From Eubacteriales bacterium (GTDB lineage: Bacteria; Bacillota; Clostridia; Peptostreptococcales; Anaerovoracaceae), in contig JAQWBM010000018.1 of NCBI GenBank assembly GCA_028706405.1, positions 1-39,601 on the forward strand: 39,601 nucleotides of DNA. Direction: 5' to 3'. Below, one piece after another: positions 26,055-34,627 of the stretch. The number at the start of each line of letters is the position of its first letter. Position 1 is the first letter of the stretch. The notes under the pieces were generated by a model that saw only the letters and a program-made list of their open reading frames with translations, was not told the DNA's origin and did no database searches. Both the position numbers and the translations under genes were made by a program.

Positions 26055-26988
26055 TACCTTTTCCCTCCTTCTGCATACTTTCCTTCAACAGAGCCTCTAA
26101 ATGTTCCTTGTCAAAATGATACTTTGTTCCGCAGAATTGACAGATCAATTCTGCCTTTTCATCCTCTTCTATTATCTCTGTAAGGTCTTTTGAACCGATG
26201 CTGATTACAACCTGCTCCAGCCGTTCAACTGAGCAATCGCAATCCCAACATATTTCCCTGTATTTCAGCCGCTCTACTGCGAACTCATCGGGAAGCGTAT
26301 TAAAAATGCGTGCAAGCAAGCTATCAACTATAGCTTCCTCTGTTTTCCCTGCGGATTGTTTTACAGTCTCTTCAATAAGACTGCTGATCGGATTCATTTC
26401 ATTCAGCAGCTTTTCCAGAGCCTCCACAGAATCCGGGTTCGCATCCGGCAGCATTTGTATAATCATTCCTCCTGCTGCAAGTGTAGTACAATCTGTATTT
26501 ATTCTTACTCCCAATGCTACGGATGAGGACTGCTGTTCAGAAAGGAAGAAATATGCAGTCAAATCCTCACCTATTTCTCCGCTTACTAAGTCAATTTTAC
26601 CTACATATGGCTCTTTCAAACCCAAATCTTTTATAACAGTCAGGGTCCCTTTGCCAACGGCCCCGCCTACATCAAGCTTTCCTCTCTCCGAAAGCGGCAG
26701 ATCAACATTCGGATTTGAAATATACCCCTTTACTCTTCCGTCTCCTCCGGCTGTCACTAAAATTTCTCCGGCCGGTCCGTCACCCTTAAACTGTACGGTA
26801 AGTTTATCCTGATTGTTTTTTAGCTGCAGACCCATAAGTCCTGCACCGGTAAGCACCCTCCCAAGTGCCGCTGTGGCCAGCGGGCTGGTATTATGAACCT
26901 TCCTTGCATCCTCCACCATCTCAGTAGTGATTGCAAGATACACTCTGAAAGAGTGACTTTTATCAATTGCAATTAAAGCTTTATTCAT
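26038..26988 (-). CDS. hslO: Redox-regulated chaperone Hsp33
   Basis: Cytosolic holdase chaperone activated by oxidation. Residues 1-230 form the substrate-binding core ([32 protein letters not shown]). The C-terminal redox switch carries four zinc ligands: C250 and C252 (CDC) and C283 and C286 (CQFC). An extra cysteine, C247, directly precedes them. Length 316 is slightly above the usual 290-295 because of a lysine/glutamate-rich tail. The start has AAGGAGAG upstream. It is the first gene of the hslO-mscL-ddl cluster and overlaps mscL. The 87-bp gap to the phosphohexomutase gene contains an interrupted inverted repeat (CCGG..GCGGAT / ATCCGCCGG) that may be a weak terminator. Confidence 0.96.
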   Translation of the reverse strand: MNKALIAIDKSHSFRVYLAITTEMVEDARKVHNTSPLATAALGRVLTGAGLMGLQLKNNQDKLTVQFKGDGPAGEILVTAGGDGRVKGYISNPNVDLPLSERGKLDVGGAVGKGTLTVIKDLGLKEPYVGKIDLVSGEIGEDLTAYFFLSEQQSSSVALGVRINTDCTTLAAGGMIIQMLPDANPDSVEALEKLLNEMNPISSLIEETVKQSAGKTEEAIVDSLLARIFNTLPDEFAVERLKYREICWDCDCSVERLEQVVISIGSKDLTEIIEEDEKAELICQFCGTKYHFDKEHLEALLKESMQKEGKGNVEGF

Positions 26989-27075
26989 CTTCTCTCCTTG
27001 TATTTATCATGATCATCGGTCAAAAGCCGGATTTGAGCGGATTCCAAGGGGACATATCCGCCGGACGACCTATTA

Positions 27076-28890
27076 TTATTTGATTGATTCCTTAAGTTCG
27101 GCCTTCAGCCTCCCGATGATCTCCTCCGACTCCTTTCTGCTTTCACCCTTTGCTGATAAATATATCTTCAGCTTCGGCTCAGTTCCTGACGGGCGTACAA
27201 TGATGCTGCTCCCGTCCTCAAGAACATATTCAAGTACATCCGATTTTGGAAGTTGAATTGATTTTGTTACGGCTGTGTAATCACCATTCCCGGCATCACC
27301 GAAAATTCTTCTTTGTGATTGCATGTAATCTGCGATTTCAACAACGTCGCGGTCTATTATGCGAGACGGTGCCTCGGCACGAAGCCTGCCAAGAATGCTA
27401 TTCATCTTTTCCATCCCGGCAGCACCTTCGAATGTGAATTCCATCAGATCATTTTTATAATACCCATATTTTTCATATAACTCTCGCAAACGATCGATTA
27501 ATGTTTTTCTATCTCTTTTATAATAGGCAGTCATTTCGCAAATAAGCATGGAAGCGTTCACTGCATCCTTATCTCTTACATATGCGCCGGACAGGTATCC
27601 ATAGCTTTCCTCAAATCCAAATACGTATCTATCCTCTTGTCCTTTTGCTTCCAATACTCCTATCTGCTCTCCGATAAATTTAAAGCCGGTGAGCACATCA
27701 ACCATAGACACGCCGTAATTTTCTGCCACCTTATCCGCCATCTTGCTCGATACGATGGTTTTTATGGCAAGCGGATCCTTCGGCATGGTTTTTACGCCAC
27801 ATATAAAGTCCAGCAGCAGCACACCGACCTCATTTCCTGAAACCAAAAGGTATTCGGTATTTCCGGCTTCATCCGCATGCCCTATTGCAATCCCCACCCT
27901 GTCACAATCAGGATCCGTTGCGAGCAGCAGGTCCGGTGCACTGCCTTCATTCGTGAGCTGTTCGCAGAGAGCCAGGCCCAAAGTCAATGCTTCTTTTTTT
28001 TCAGGGTTCGGGTAAGGACATGTCGGGAAATTTCCATCCGGCAGTTCCTGCTCTTTTACGATGTTGATCTGCTTGACACCTATACGTTCCATGATTTTTC
28101 GCACAGGCACATTTCCCGTTCCGTTTAGCGGTGTATAGACTACCGAAAGATTTGAACAGTCGATGCCGGTACTTTCATTTTGCACCGCTTTTAGATAAGC
28201 TTCCGTCACATCCGGTTGAATCAGCTCAATCATGTTGTTATTTGCTCTTTCTTTTAGCGCAAGAACAGCTTCATAAAAGCCTTCCTCTAAATTCAAATTG
28301 CCCGAAATGGTTTTCACTCCATCAAAAATATCTGTTTTTTCAATAAGTAAGAGAACTTCTGCCGCAGCGTCCAATGTCATCTGACAGCCCTCTTCGTTAT
28401 AAACTTTATAACCGTTATATTTAGAAGGATTGTGACTTGCGGTAACCATAATGCCGGCGCTGCAGTGATAATGTCTCACGGCAAATGAAAGTGCAGGTGT
28501 AGGCATGAGTTCGGGATACAGATACGCTTTTATCCCATTTGCGGCAAGTACTCCGGCTGCTTCCAACGCAAATAGAGCCGAATTTATTCTGCTGTCGAAT
28601 GCGATTGCTGCTGAAGGTGAAGCCTTGGAAGCCTGATCCATTCCCGTCCCATAATGCACGTTCAGGTAATCCGCTAAACCCTGTGTCGCTTTTCTGACGG
28701 TGTATATATTCATCCTGTTTGTCCCGGCACCCAATATTCCCCTTAAGCCGCCGGTACCAAATTCCAGATCTTTATAGAAACGCTCATATATCTCATCCTT
28801 ATCTTTGATGTCCGACAATTCCCCTCTCAAAACCCCATCTAAGTCTTTCTGATCCAGCCAGCGCCTCATCATCTCTTCAACATGACGCAT
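27076..28890 (-). CDS. pgcA: Alpha-phosphoglucomutase / phosphomannomutase family enzyme
   Basis: Cytosolic alpha-D-phosphohexomutase that interconverts hexose 1- and 6-phosphates, feeding UDP-glucose and cell-envelope glycans. The phosphoserine loop is TASHNPSKYNGYKVY with S152 as catalytic serine. The metal loop is ATDPDCDRVGIAIG (about 325-338). The sugar-binding segment GFEESYGYLSG and the C-terminal phosphate-binding RPSGTEPKLKIYLSAKG are intact. Length 604 fits the long PgcA/YbbT type rather than the 450-residue GlmM type. A sigma-A-like promoter precedes it, and a GGGGGAGTGATGT ribosome-binding site supports the start. Preference for glucose or mannose cannot be decided from sequence. 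Confidence 0.95.
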   Translation of the reverse strand: MRHVEEMMRRWLDQKDLDGVLRGELSDIKDKDEIYERFYKDLEFGTGGLRGILGAGTNRMNIYTVRKATQGLADYLNVHYGTGMDQASKASPSAAIAFDSRINSALFALEAAGVLAANGIKAYLYPELMPTPALSFAVRHYHCSAGIMVTASHNPSKYNGYKVYNEEGCQMTLDAAAEVLLLIEKTDIFDGVKTISGNLNLEEGFYEAVLALKERANNNMIELIQPDVTEAYLKAVQNESTGIDCSNLSVVYTPLNGTGNVPVRKIMERIGVKQINIVKEQELPDGNFPTCPYPNPEKKEALTLGLALCEQLTNEGSAPDLLLATDPDCDRVGIAIGHADEAGNTEYLLVSGNEVGVLLLDFICGVKTMPKDPLAIKTIVSSKMADKVAENYGVSMVDVLTGFKFIGEQIGVLEAKGQEDRYVFGFEESYGYLSGAYVRDKDAVNASMLICEMTAYYKRDRKTLIDRLRELYEKYGYYKNDLMEFTFEGAAGMEKMNSILGRLRAEAPSRIIDRDVVEIADYMQSQRRIFGDAGNGDYTAVTKSIQLPKSDVLEYVLEDGSSIIVRPSGTEPKLKIYLSAKGESRKESEEIIGRLKAELKESIK

Positions 28891-28911
28891 ACATCACTCC
28901 CCCTTTAATAT

Positions 28912-28941
28912 TCTTTACTCTTTCATGGTCTAATCTGTCAA
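28912..28941 (-). promoter_or_regulatory. Sigma-A promoter of the phosphohexomutase gene
   Basis: On the minus strand TTGACA (28936-28941), 18 bp, TAAAGA (28912-28917). The -10 is weak but the -35 is perfect. It lies about 20 bp before the start codon. Confidence 0.45.
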
Positions 28942-29040
28942 TACGATCGGCTTTATATACCGCTTTTACAGGATTATTAACCATAATTTATTGTATCATT
29001 TTACCATAATATTGGACGGCTGAATACCTTTCTGCAAACG

Positions 29041-29080
29041 AAAAAAAGAAAGGCCCGCGGATTGCGGGTCTTCTTTTTTT
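29041..29080 (-). terminator. Intrinsic terminator of spoIIR (possibly bidirectional)
   Basis: CCCGC pairs with GCGGG inside flanking A-rich and T-rich arms (AAAAAAAGAAAG / CTTCTTTTTTT), giving a long stem with T-tracts on both strands. It directly follows the spoIIR stop codon. Confidence 0.85.
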
Positions 29081-29088
29081 GTTTTACT

Positions 29089-29802
29089 CTATTCTCCTAT
29101 CAGCTCTAATGTTTTAAACTTAAGCTTAAGTGTGGCGGGTTTATCTCTTTCTTTGATCAAAGGATCGTATTTTTTATCTAAAAGGATATCCTTATAGATG
29201 TCCTCCACGATCTCATCCTGTTCTGCGATTTCTTCAGCACCGATCAAACAAAGCGGCGGGAATAGCACACACCACCAGTTTTGCCCTTTCCCTTCGCCTA
29301 TCGTAACATTCAGAGCTTCATAATTCCCTGCAGGGAATATCACGTCTCCATATGTTTTTTTCGGAATCCATTTCACACCCAATTCCGCTTTTGCTTCGTA
29401 ATCATACCCATTTTCTTTTATGATTCTTTCCGCAGTATCTTCAATTTCCGTTATATTTTCCTGAATATATTCTCTGGACTTATCCAGATCAAGGCTTACC
29501 CTGATGCCGCTATTTTTTGCCTCAACCTCTTGATTTGCCGAGTCACCTGATGCTTGCAGCTCGATAAACTCCTGCGCCATGGTCTCCTGTATCAGCTCGC
29601 TGTTTATCTTTGCAAGAATACCGTCTCTGACCTTAAGCTTTAACTGCTGATCTTCATCCGAATCACTGTTCGCAATGACATGGAATCTTATAAAATCATC
29701 ATTGCTAAGCTCTGGATTGCTGTACACATTCCATGTGCTGAAAAGGATAATGCAGATTAATATGAATATCATAAACTTGAGTTCTTTTTTTCGTAATCCC
29801 AA
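29089..29802 (-). CDS. spoIIR: Stage II sporulation protein R
   Basis: Forespore-secreted signalling protein that, through SpoIIGA, triggers processing of pro-sigma-E in the mother cell. Recognised from the membrane segment (FMIFILICIILFSTWNVY), then the SpoIIR core FIRFHVIANSDSDEDQQLKL and the C-terminal NWWCVLFPPLCLIG motif with its paired cysteines. The frame is open up to TTG 29850 and ATG 29841, but I place the start at TTG 29802. It is preceded by AGGGGAGGG, and a sigma-F-like promoter would start RNA downstream of 29841. That gives 237 residues, close to the usual 220-230. It lies between sipL and a strong terminator. The hairpin at its 5' end is described separately. Confidence 0.93.
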   Translation of the reverse strand: MGLRKKELKFMIFILICIILFSTWNVYSNPELSNDDFIRFHVIANSDSDEDQQLKLKVRDGILAKINSELIQETMAQEFIELQASGDSANQEVEAKNSGIRVSLDLDKSREYIQENITEIEDTAERIIKENGYDYEAKAELGVKWIPKKTYGDVIFPAGNYEALNVTIGEGKGQNWWCVLFPPLCLIGAEEIAEQDEIVEDIYKDILLDKKYDPLIKERDKPATLKLKFKTLELIGE

Positions 29803-29804
29803 TG

Positions 29805-29864
29805 AAAAATCCCTCCCCTGAAAAAGATTTCCTGTAATCATCTTTTCCAAAGGGAGGGGATTTT
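29805..29864 (-). terminator. Hairpin after sipL that masks the spoIIR ribosome-binding site
   Basis: On the minus strand AAAATCCCCTCCC (upstream) pairs with GGGGAGGGATTTT (downstream) with small bulges, and inner AAAAGAT pairs with ATCTTTT. The 3' arm contains the AGGGGAGGG ribosome-binding site of spoIIR and ends in ATTTTTC, so it can act as a terminator for sipL. RNA started at the sigma-F promoter would lack the 5' arm. Confidence 0.6.
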
Positions 29865-29869
29865 ATACA
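29839..29869 (-). promoter_or_regulatory. Sigma-F-like promoter of spoIIR
   Basis: On the minus strand TGTATA (29864-29869), a 15-bp spacer, then GGAAAAGATG (29839-29848), resembling the forespore -10 (GGnnAnAMTW, eight of ten positions). SpoIIR is a known early sigma-F gene. Confidence 0.5.
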
Positions 29870-29893
29870 TTTACACATTTATAACTGTTGAAA

Positions 29894-32062
29894 TTAGTGA
29901 TGTGTTGCAACAATCAACAGTTTTGTACCCGGTTTAATCTCCTTTCCGGATTCTAAATCATTAAGGTGAAGAACCTCATCAATTGTGGTTCTATATTTTT
30001 TAGCGATTTTCCATATCGTATCTCCTGTTCTTGATATGTAGAGAATGATTCCCGGAATCTGTTGGAAATCTTGTGAGCCTTCCAGGAAACTGATATGTTT
30101 AATCAGCTGATGTTTCTTCTGACTTGATACTGAGCTATTGATTAATATCCCTGCATTTACTTCAATCTGTTTATTATTGATTTTATCAAACCATAGTTCC
30201 TTCAAAACAATATCATTTACAGCAGTCATTTCCGGAGTAATTCCCGGGATTTCCATAGCACTTCGGAAAGGAATCTCCTGTCTGACATTAAATACTGTCT
30301 TATCCGCACCTGCAGACGTACAAATCAAATTAACATCTATGATCCCCTCAACAATACTTTTCGCCTGTTCAATAAATGAACTTTTCTGACTGATATTTCC
30401 GGATAGATAAACGACCTTATCAACGTCGCCATATCTTTCAGGAATATTGACAATCTCTCTGGCAGACAATTCCGCGGTACCGCTTCCACTTTGTGTCATT
30501 ACTCCTATTTCATCCGTATCATACTGAATGTCCTTTATGTGATGGTATATGTCGGCTACGATTTCCTTTTCAACGGTTTTATATAATTCCAATCCTGTAT
30601 CCACGTTCATATCCACTTCAAAAAGGCTCTTATTTCCGTTTCCATCCTCCTTTACATTAAGATTTAAGGATGAGATATTGAAGCTGACTTTACCTGCAGA
30701 TGAATATGTATCTTTTGCATCATTGTCTGTGTCCAATCTGATAAATTGGGTAAATTCTGTTTTACCTTGATAGAAAACCGGAACCGCTTTCTTTTCTCCG
30801 GCAACGGCTTCAGAATCTGACGCTTTTACGGCATCTGAATTTCTTTCTGCTCCAAGGTACATGATATTACAATAAACCGAAGCATTTATTACTGCCTTTT
30901 CCTTTGTTATCTGCTTATGGTTTTCAACAATATTTATATCGTGTTTAAGTATCTTCATAATTTCAGGCATGTTTTCTTTTAATACGAAATTTTCTTTTAC
31001 TTCTATAGTATCCGTTTTTCGCATTGCGACGTCTGTAAGGTTTATTTTTTCTTTCAGTATCTGTACTTCTTCATCTCTGACACCTTCAAAAACTTCAATA
31101 TCAACAGTACGATATTCTTTGATTTCCAACACAGCTGTCGCTTTTGCCTTAAATTTTCTTTCATTTACAACTGAAAAATCAATGGATTCAATATGTGCCG
31201 CAATCGCTAACTCCGAATAAGGAGCGGAATTCAATTCGGTTTCATTTTTGAACGGAATTTTTGATTCAATCGCTATTATAGGGTCTTCATTCGATGCTTG
31301 TTCAGGAGCATAAAGAGTCTGCAAAATCAGATCTCCCGAGATCCTAACCGTATCAGTTTCAGATTGTCCGGTGTGACCCTCTCTTTCGGTAAGCTTGATC
31401 TTTCCGTCCATAGAAAGAATCCTTGCAAGATCAGGCCTTACGTCAGGCACTAAGATATCTTCTTCAATGTAAATGCGTATCGGTTCTTTCATTTTCATAT
31501 CGACTAACTTCAATTTGCTGTTTACTACATTACCGATTGCCGGAACGATCTTGGGAGGTGTATTTTTAGGTGTAAAGGCCGATTGAAATGCAGATCGTTT
31601 AGCCGGCAAAGGAACAGCGTCCGGTATATTTTCTTCTCCCTGTTCCGAAACCTTCTCCTGTATTATTTCTTCTGCTTGATCAGCAAGTTCTGCTTCTGCA
31701 ATTTCTTCCTCCGGTTCCGAAAGATCTATCGGTATGATTTCTTCTTCCGGTTCTGAAAGTTTCTCCGGTACGATTGCTTCTGTCTGATCAGAAAAGTCCG
31801 CCGCCATAATTTCTTCTTCTGCCGTTTGGTCAGTCTCATTTGAAATAGCTTCAACCGAAATATTTTCTGAATCTGCATTTTCTGCCTCTGATGCCTGCCT
31901 TACGCTCTCATGAAGTATTCTTTCATAGGCCTCCGGATCAAAACGATTTGCAGCACCTCTGGGAGTATATTTGAAGTTATATTCATCATCTGCTTCTTTT
32001 GCGGGCTGCAAAGCAAAGTCCGGGATGTTTTCAAATTCAAATGGGTACTTTTCATATGTCAT
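29894..32062 (-). CDS. sipL: SPOCS (DUF3794) and LysM spore-coat protein, SipL-like
   Basis: Probable mother-cell coat-morphogenesis protein of the SipL type, which binds SpoIVA in Clostridioides difficile. The 722 residues split into an acidic N-terminal tail (about 1-150, with repeated PEEEI/SEPEEE units), DUF3794/SPOCS segments (about 190-330, 340-470 and 510-650; for example LVDMKMKEPIRIYIEEDI, KENFVLKENMPEIMKIL) and a C-terminal LysM (about 672-720, SRTGDTIWKIAKKYRTTIDE). It is longer than the SipL proteins I know because of the tail. The ribosome-binding site is AGAGGGGGA. A sigma-E-like promoter lies about 45 bp upstream, which fits mother-cell expression. spoIIR follows on the same strand. 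Confidence 0.85.
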   Translation of the reverse strand: MTYEKYPFEFENIPDFALQPAKEADDEYNFKYTPRGAANRFDPEAYERILHESVRQASEAENADSENISVEAISNETDQTAEEEIMAADFSDQTEAIVPEKLSEPEEEIIPIDLSEPEEEIAEAELADQAEEIIQEKVSEQGEENIPDAVPLPAKRSAFQSAFTPKNTPPKIVPAIGNVVNSKLKLVDMKMKEPIRIYIEEDILVPDVRPDLARILSMDGKIKLTEREGHTGQSETDTVRISGDLILQTLYAPEQASNEDPIIAIESKIPFKNETELNSAPYSELAIAAHIESIDFSVVNERKFKAKATAVLEIKEYRTVDIEVFEGVRDEEVQILKEKINLTDVAMRKTDTIEVKENFVLKENMPEIMKILKHDINIVENHKQITKEKAVINASVYCNIMYLGAERNSDAVKASDSEAVAGEKKAVPVFYQGKTEFTQFIRLDTDNDAKDTYSSAGKVSFNISSLNLNVKEDGNGNKSLFEVDMNVDTGLELYKTVEKEIVADIYHHIKDIQYDTDEIGVMTQSGSGTAELSAREIVNIPERYGDVDKVVYLSGNISQKSSFIEQAKSIVEGIIDVNLICTSAGADKTVFNVRQEIPFRSAMEIPGITPEMTAVNDIVLKELWFDKINNKQIEVNAGILINSSVSSQKKHQLIKHISFLEGSQDFQQIPGIILYISRTGDTIWKIAKKYRTTIDEVLHLNDLESGKEIKPGTKLLIVATHH

Positions 32063-32110
32063 CGTAATTATCCCCCTCTATATACTGTTTATTCTACTAT
32101 TCGTTGCTAT

Positions 32111-32139
32111 AGTGTATTCTGCAGCAAAGCTTGTTATGA
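32111..32139 (-). promoter_or_regulatory. Sigma-E-like promoter of sipL
   Basis: On the minus strand TCATAAC (32133-32139), 14 bp, AATACACT (32111-32118). This matches the KMATA core of the sigma-E -35 and seven of eight positions of the CATACAHT -10 (first base A instead of C). Confidence 0.55.
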
Positions 32140-32140
32140 C

Positions 32141-32172
32141 AAAAAAAAGACCCATCCTAAAGAAGGCGAGTC
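32141..32172 (-). terminator. Intrinsic terminator overlapping the end of ispE
   Basis: GACTCGCC and GGATGGGTC pair with wobbles and one bulge, followed by eight T on the minus strand. The 5' arm lies in the last codons of ispE. It separates the tadA-ispE operon from sipL. Confidence 0.75.
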
Positions 32173-33077
32173 AAGAATGTTTCGTTATTCATTTGTTTTA
32201 TTTTCGAAAAAGCGGTTTTTCCTCTACTATTACTTGTATATAATCCGAATACTGTCGGGCCGCTGCCGCTCATTAATACTTTTGCAGCCTTGCCCTCCCG
32301 TATCACTCTCTCTTTTGTTTGCATGATAATCGGGTATTGTTTAAGGCTGTAATTTTCAAGTACATTGACCATGTTTTTTATGATTTTATTATAATTGTTT
32401 TCCCGTAATCCATTTGTTAATTCCTGTATGTTCGGACGTTCTTTTATCTCCGAAAGGTTAAGACCTGCATAAACCTGTGCAGTAGATACGCTTACTGGCG
32501 GTTTTGACAGCAAAATCATTGTTTTCAGCGGAGGCACAAGCTCAAGCTTCTCCCCTATGCCGGAGGCTAAAGCACAGGTGCCTGCTAAAGGCTCCCGGCT
32601 GAGCAGCAGTTCTTCATTGAGTGCTGCCTGCCCTGCAAGGCAGAAAGGGACATCTGCTCCAAGCTCTGCACCAAGCCCCATTAAAGTATCAAGATTTAGA
32701 TTTAGGTCCCAAAGCCGGTTCAAAGCATGGAGAACTGCGGCACAGTCTGCGCTGCCGCCGGCAAGACCCGCCGCTACAGGGATGTTCTTCTTTATATCTA
32801 TATTGATTATGCTTTTCCCGATACCGCCATACCGGTCTGTCATTAATTCCGCTGCTTTATATGCAATATTCCTGCTGTCCGAAGGAAGAAACGGCAGATT
32901 GCTCTTAAGATTAATCGCTATATCCTGATTATTCTCGGTCAGAGATACTCTGACAAGATCAAACAGATCTACCTGCTCCATAACCGTGAGGATTTCATGA
33001 TATCCGTCAGGCCGCTTTCCTAAAACATCAATAGCAAGGTTGATCTTTGCATATGCCTTCACCGTAATATCTTTCAT
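32157..33077 (-). CDS. ispE: 4-diphosphocytidyl-2-C-methyl-D-erythritol kinase
   Basis: Cytosolic GHMP-family kinase of the non-mevalonate (MEP) isoprenoid pathway that phosphorylates CDP-methylerythritol at the 2-OH using ATP. Motifs: N-terminal KAYAKINLAIDVLGKRPDGY (about 6-25, with the substrate-binding lysine), the GHMP glycine loop PVAAGLAGGSADCAAVL (about 90-107), LGAELGADVPFCLAG (about 130-145, catalytic aspartate) and the C-terminal VLMSGSGPTVFGLY. Length 306 is normal. The start lies 6 bp after the stop of the Big_5 membrane protein, so both sit in the tadA operon. The stop codon lies within a terminator. Confidence 0.97.
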   Translation of the reverse strand: MKDITVKAYAKINLAIDVLGKRPDGYHEILTVMEQVDLFDLVRVSLTENNQDIAINLKSNLPFLPSDSRNIAYKAAELMTDRYGGIGKSIINIDIKKNIPVAAGLAGGSADCAAVLHALNRLWDLNLNLDTLMGLGAELGADVPFCLAGQAALNEELLLSREPLAGTCALASGIGEKLELVPPLKTMILLSKPPVSVSTAQVYAGLNLSEIKERPNIQELTNGLRENNYNKIIKNMVNVLENYSLKQYPIIMQTKERVIREGKAAKVLMSGSGPTVFGLYTSNSRGKTAFSKIKQMNNETFLTRLL

Positions 33078-33083
33078 TTCGTA

Positions 33084-33959
33084 TTATCTCTTCTTATTTG
33101 ATTTCCGATTTTTGCTCTTTCCGGTTGTACCCTTCGGCTTTGTAGTGCCGGCTGCTGCTTTGGCTGCCGCTAATTCCTTTTCCCTCTCAGCTTTCGCTTT
33201 CCTGCCGGTAATATAGGTGCTTCCGGTTACAGAAATAGGTCTCGCTCCGGCTACCCTCTTAGTATCTTTATTGTTATCTATCTCTGTTTCTTCATCAGAT
33301 GCGTCGTCTTCGTTTACTGCACCTCTTCTATTTTTCTTTTCTCTTGCTTTTTCTTTATCTTTTTCCGTCTGTGCCACGACAGCCTCCACAGACTTTCCGG
33401 TTTTTTTCGCCACTTTATATGGATTGACCTTTATTTCATCAGCTTTCTTTTTCTCTTCTTTTTTCAGTGCTCGTTTTGTGGCTATAGAAGTATATATGAT
33501 CATACCGACCATCATTAATCCCATAAGCACCATGTTGACAGTTGTATCTGTTCCTGTATTTCTGGTTTTAAACTTGACGGTTTGATCCACACCCAAAGTA
33601 TCTCCGTTAGGGATCTTAAGGTCCCCGGATATAACCAGTTTATATTCGCTGTTTGATTGCAGGGGTTTGTTTACCAATATCCAGATTTCATCCAAGTTCT
33701 TGGGATATAAGATTCTCAGAGGCAATTCTTTGCCCTTTTCGTCGGTAAATTTAAATGCCCCTTTATTATCCTGCTGTACTTCCTTGGCAGACACATCTTC
33801 ATTAAAGTAAAGCTTTACAACTACATTCTCAAGCGTTGAATCGTTGCTGCCGTTCTCAGGATAGCTGTGCAGCAATTGCAGTCCCGATGCAAAACATACT
33901 GAGAAAGACATCAAGCACATTAAAATAGAAAGGCTGAATATAATGCCCGCTTTTTTCAT
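33084..33959 (-). CDS. Membrane protein with N-terminal Big_5/CopC-like Ig domain, 291 aa
   Basis: Exported membrane protein. A signal peptide covers 1-25 (IIFSLSILMCLMSFSVCFAS). Residues about 28-130 form a Big_5-type Ig-like domain (LHSYPENGSNDSTLENVVVK; LYFNEDVS; SEYKLVISGDL; FKTRNTG). One transmembrane helix follows (about 138-157, VNMVLMGLMMVGMIIYTSIA). The remaining 130 residues are cytoplasmic, very lysine/glutamate-rich and low in complexity (EEKKKADEI, EKDKEKAREKKNRR), ending in a basic tail (TTGKSKNRKSNKKR). The start overlaps the tadA stop by 4 bp (ATGA) and ispE follows at 6 bp, so translation is coupled. Its role is unknown; the basic tail might touch nucleic acid or acidic lipids. 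Confidence 0.8.
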   Translation of the reverse strand: MKKAGIIFSLSILMCLMSFSVCFASGLQLLHSYPENGSNDSTLENVVVKLYFNEDVSAKEVQQDNKGAFKFTDEKGKELPLRILYPKNLDEIWILVNKPLQSNSEYKLVISGDLKIPNGDTLGVDQTVKFKTRNTGTDTTVNMVLMGLMMVGMIIYTSIATKRALKKEEKKKADEIKVNPYKVAKKTGKSVEAVVAQTEKDKEKAREKKNRRGAVNEDDASDEETEIDNNKDTKRVAGARPISVTGSTYITGRKAKAEREKELAAAKAAAGTTKPKGTTGKSKNRKSNKKR

Positions 33960-34429
33960 ATTGAATTTTCCTCCGATTTCTTTTTTCTAAGCTTCTGAAA
34001 AAATGACTTCATTAATATCTCACATTGTTTCTGCATGATTCCGGTTTCTATCTGTACTGAATGATTTAGCCTTTCATCCTGCAAAATATTCATCAGTGAG
34101 CCGCAAGCTCCTGTCTTCGGGTCAGAAGTGCCGATAAAGACCTTTTCTATTCTGGCCAATACCATCGCCCCTGCACACATAGGACAAGGTTCAGCTGTTA
34201 CATACATCCTACATCTTAGCAGTCTCCACCCGCCCAGTTTATTAGCAGCTTCCCGGATCGCTAAAATTTCAGCATGGGCTGTAGGGTCTTTAGTCGTCTC
34301 CGTTTTATTATGTCCCCGTCCGATGATAATGCCGTCTTTTTCAATCACGGCACCAATGGGGACTTCATCAATGGAAAGAGCTTGTTCGGCTTCCTTCAGC
34401 GCCTCCTGCATGAAGTCTTCAGGATTCAT
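33956..34429 (-). CDS. tadA: tRNA-specific adenosine deaminase
   Basis: Zinc-dependent deaminase that converts adenosine 34 of tRNA-Arg(ACG) to inosine, allowing decoding of CGN codons. Zinc and catalytic residues are visible: H52 and E54 in AHAEILAIRE, C82 and C85 in PCPMCAGAM. N-terminal VPIGAVIEKDGIIIGRGHN and the C-terminal DPKTGACGSLMNIL are typical of TadA rather than of cytidine or guanine deaminases. Length 157 is normal. It is the first gene of the tadA-Big_5-ispE operon, preceded by a sigma-A-like promoter, and its stop overlaps the next start. Ribosome-binding site GGAAAGGAG is a little far from this ATG (about 13 nt). Confidence 0.95.
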   Translation of the reverse strand: MNPEDFMQEALKEAEQALSIDEVPIGAVIEKDGIIIGRGHNKTETTKDPTAHAEILAIREAANKLGGWRLLRCRMYVTAEPCPMCAGAMVLARIEKVFIGTSDPKTGACGSLMNILQDERLNHSVQIETGIMQKQCEILMKSFFQKLRKKKSEENSI

Positions 34430-34471
34430 ATCCGCATCATGCTCCTTTCCCTTGGTTTTATATGCTTTACA

Positions 34472-34500
34472 ATGGTATCATACTTCGTCATTTTTTTCAA
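34472..34500 (-). promoter_or_regulatory. Sigma-A promoter of the tadA operon
   Basis: On the minus strand TTGAAA (34495-34500), 17 bp, TACCAT (34472-34477) with an extended TG. It starts directly after the terminator of the upstream gene. Confidence 0.5.
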
Positions 34501-34502
34501 TT

Positions 34503-34532
34503 AAAAAAGATCCGCTCAAGCACGAGCGGATC
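34503..34532 (-). terminator. Intrinsic terminator of the 34628-35599 gene
   Basis: GATCCGCTC (34509-34517) and GAGCGGATC (34524-34532) form a perfect 9-bp stem with a 6-nt loop, followed on the minus strand by six T. Confidence 0.9.
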
Positions 34533-34627
34533 AATAATTGGAATATGAGAATAATTTACATTTGTTACTAAGCAAGAAGAAGAGAAATATCGATTAGATA
34601 AGAAGAAGGGGAACGGTTATCTTTTAG

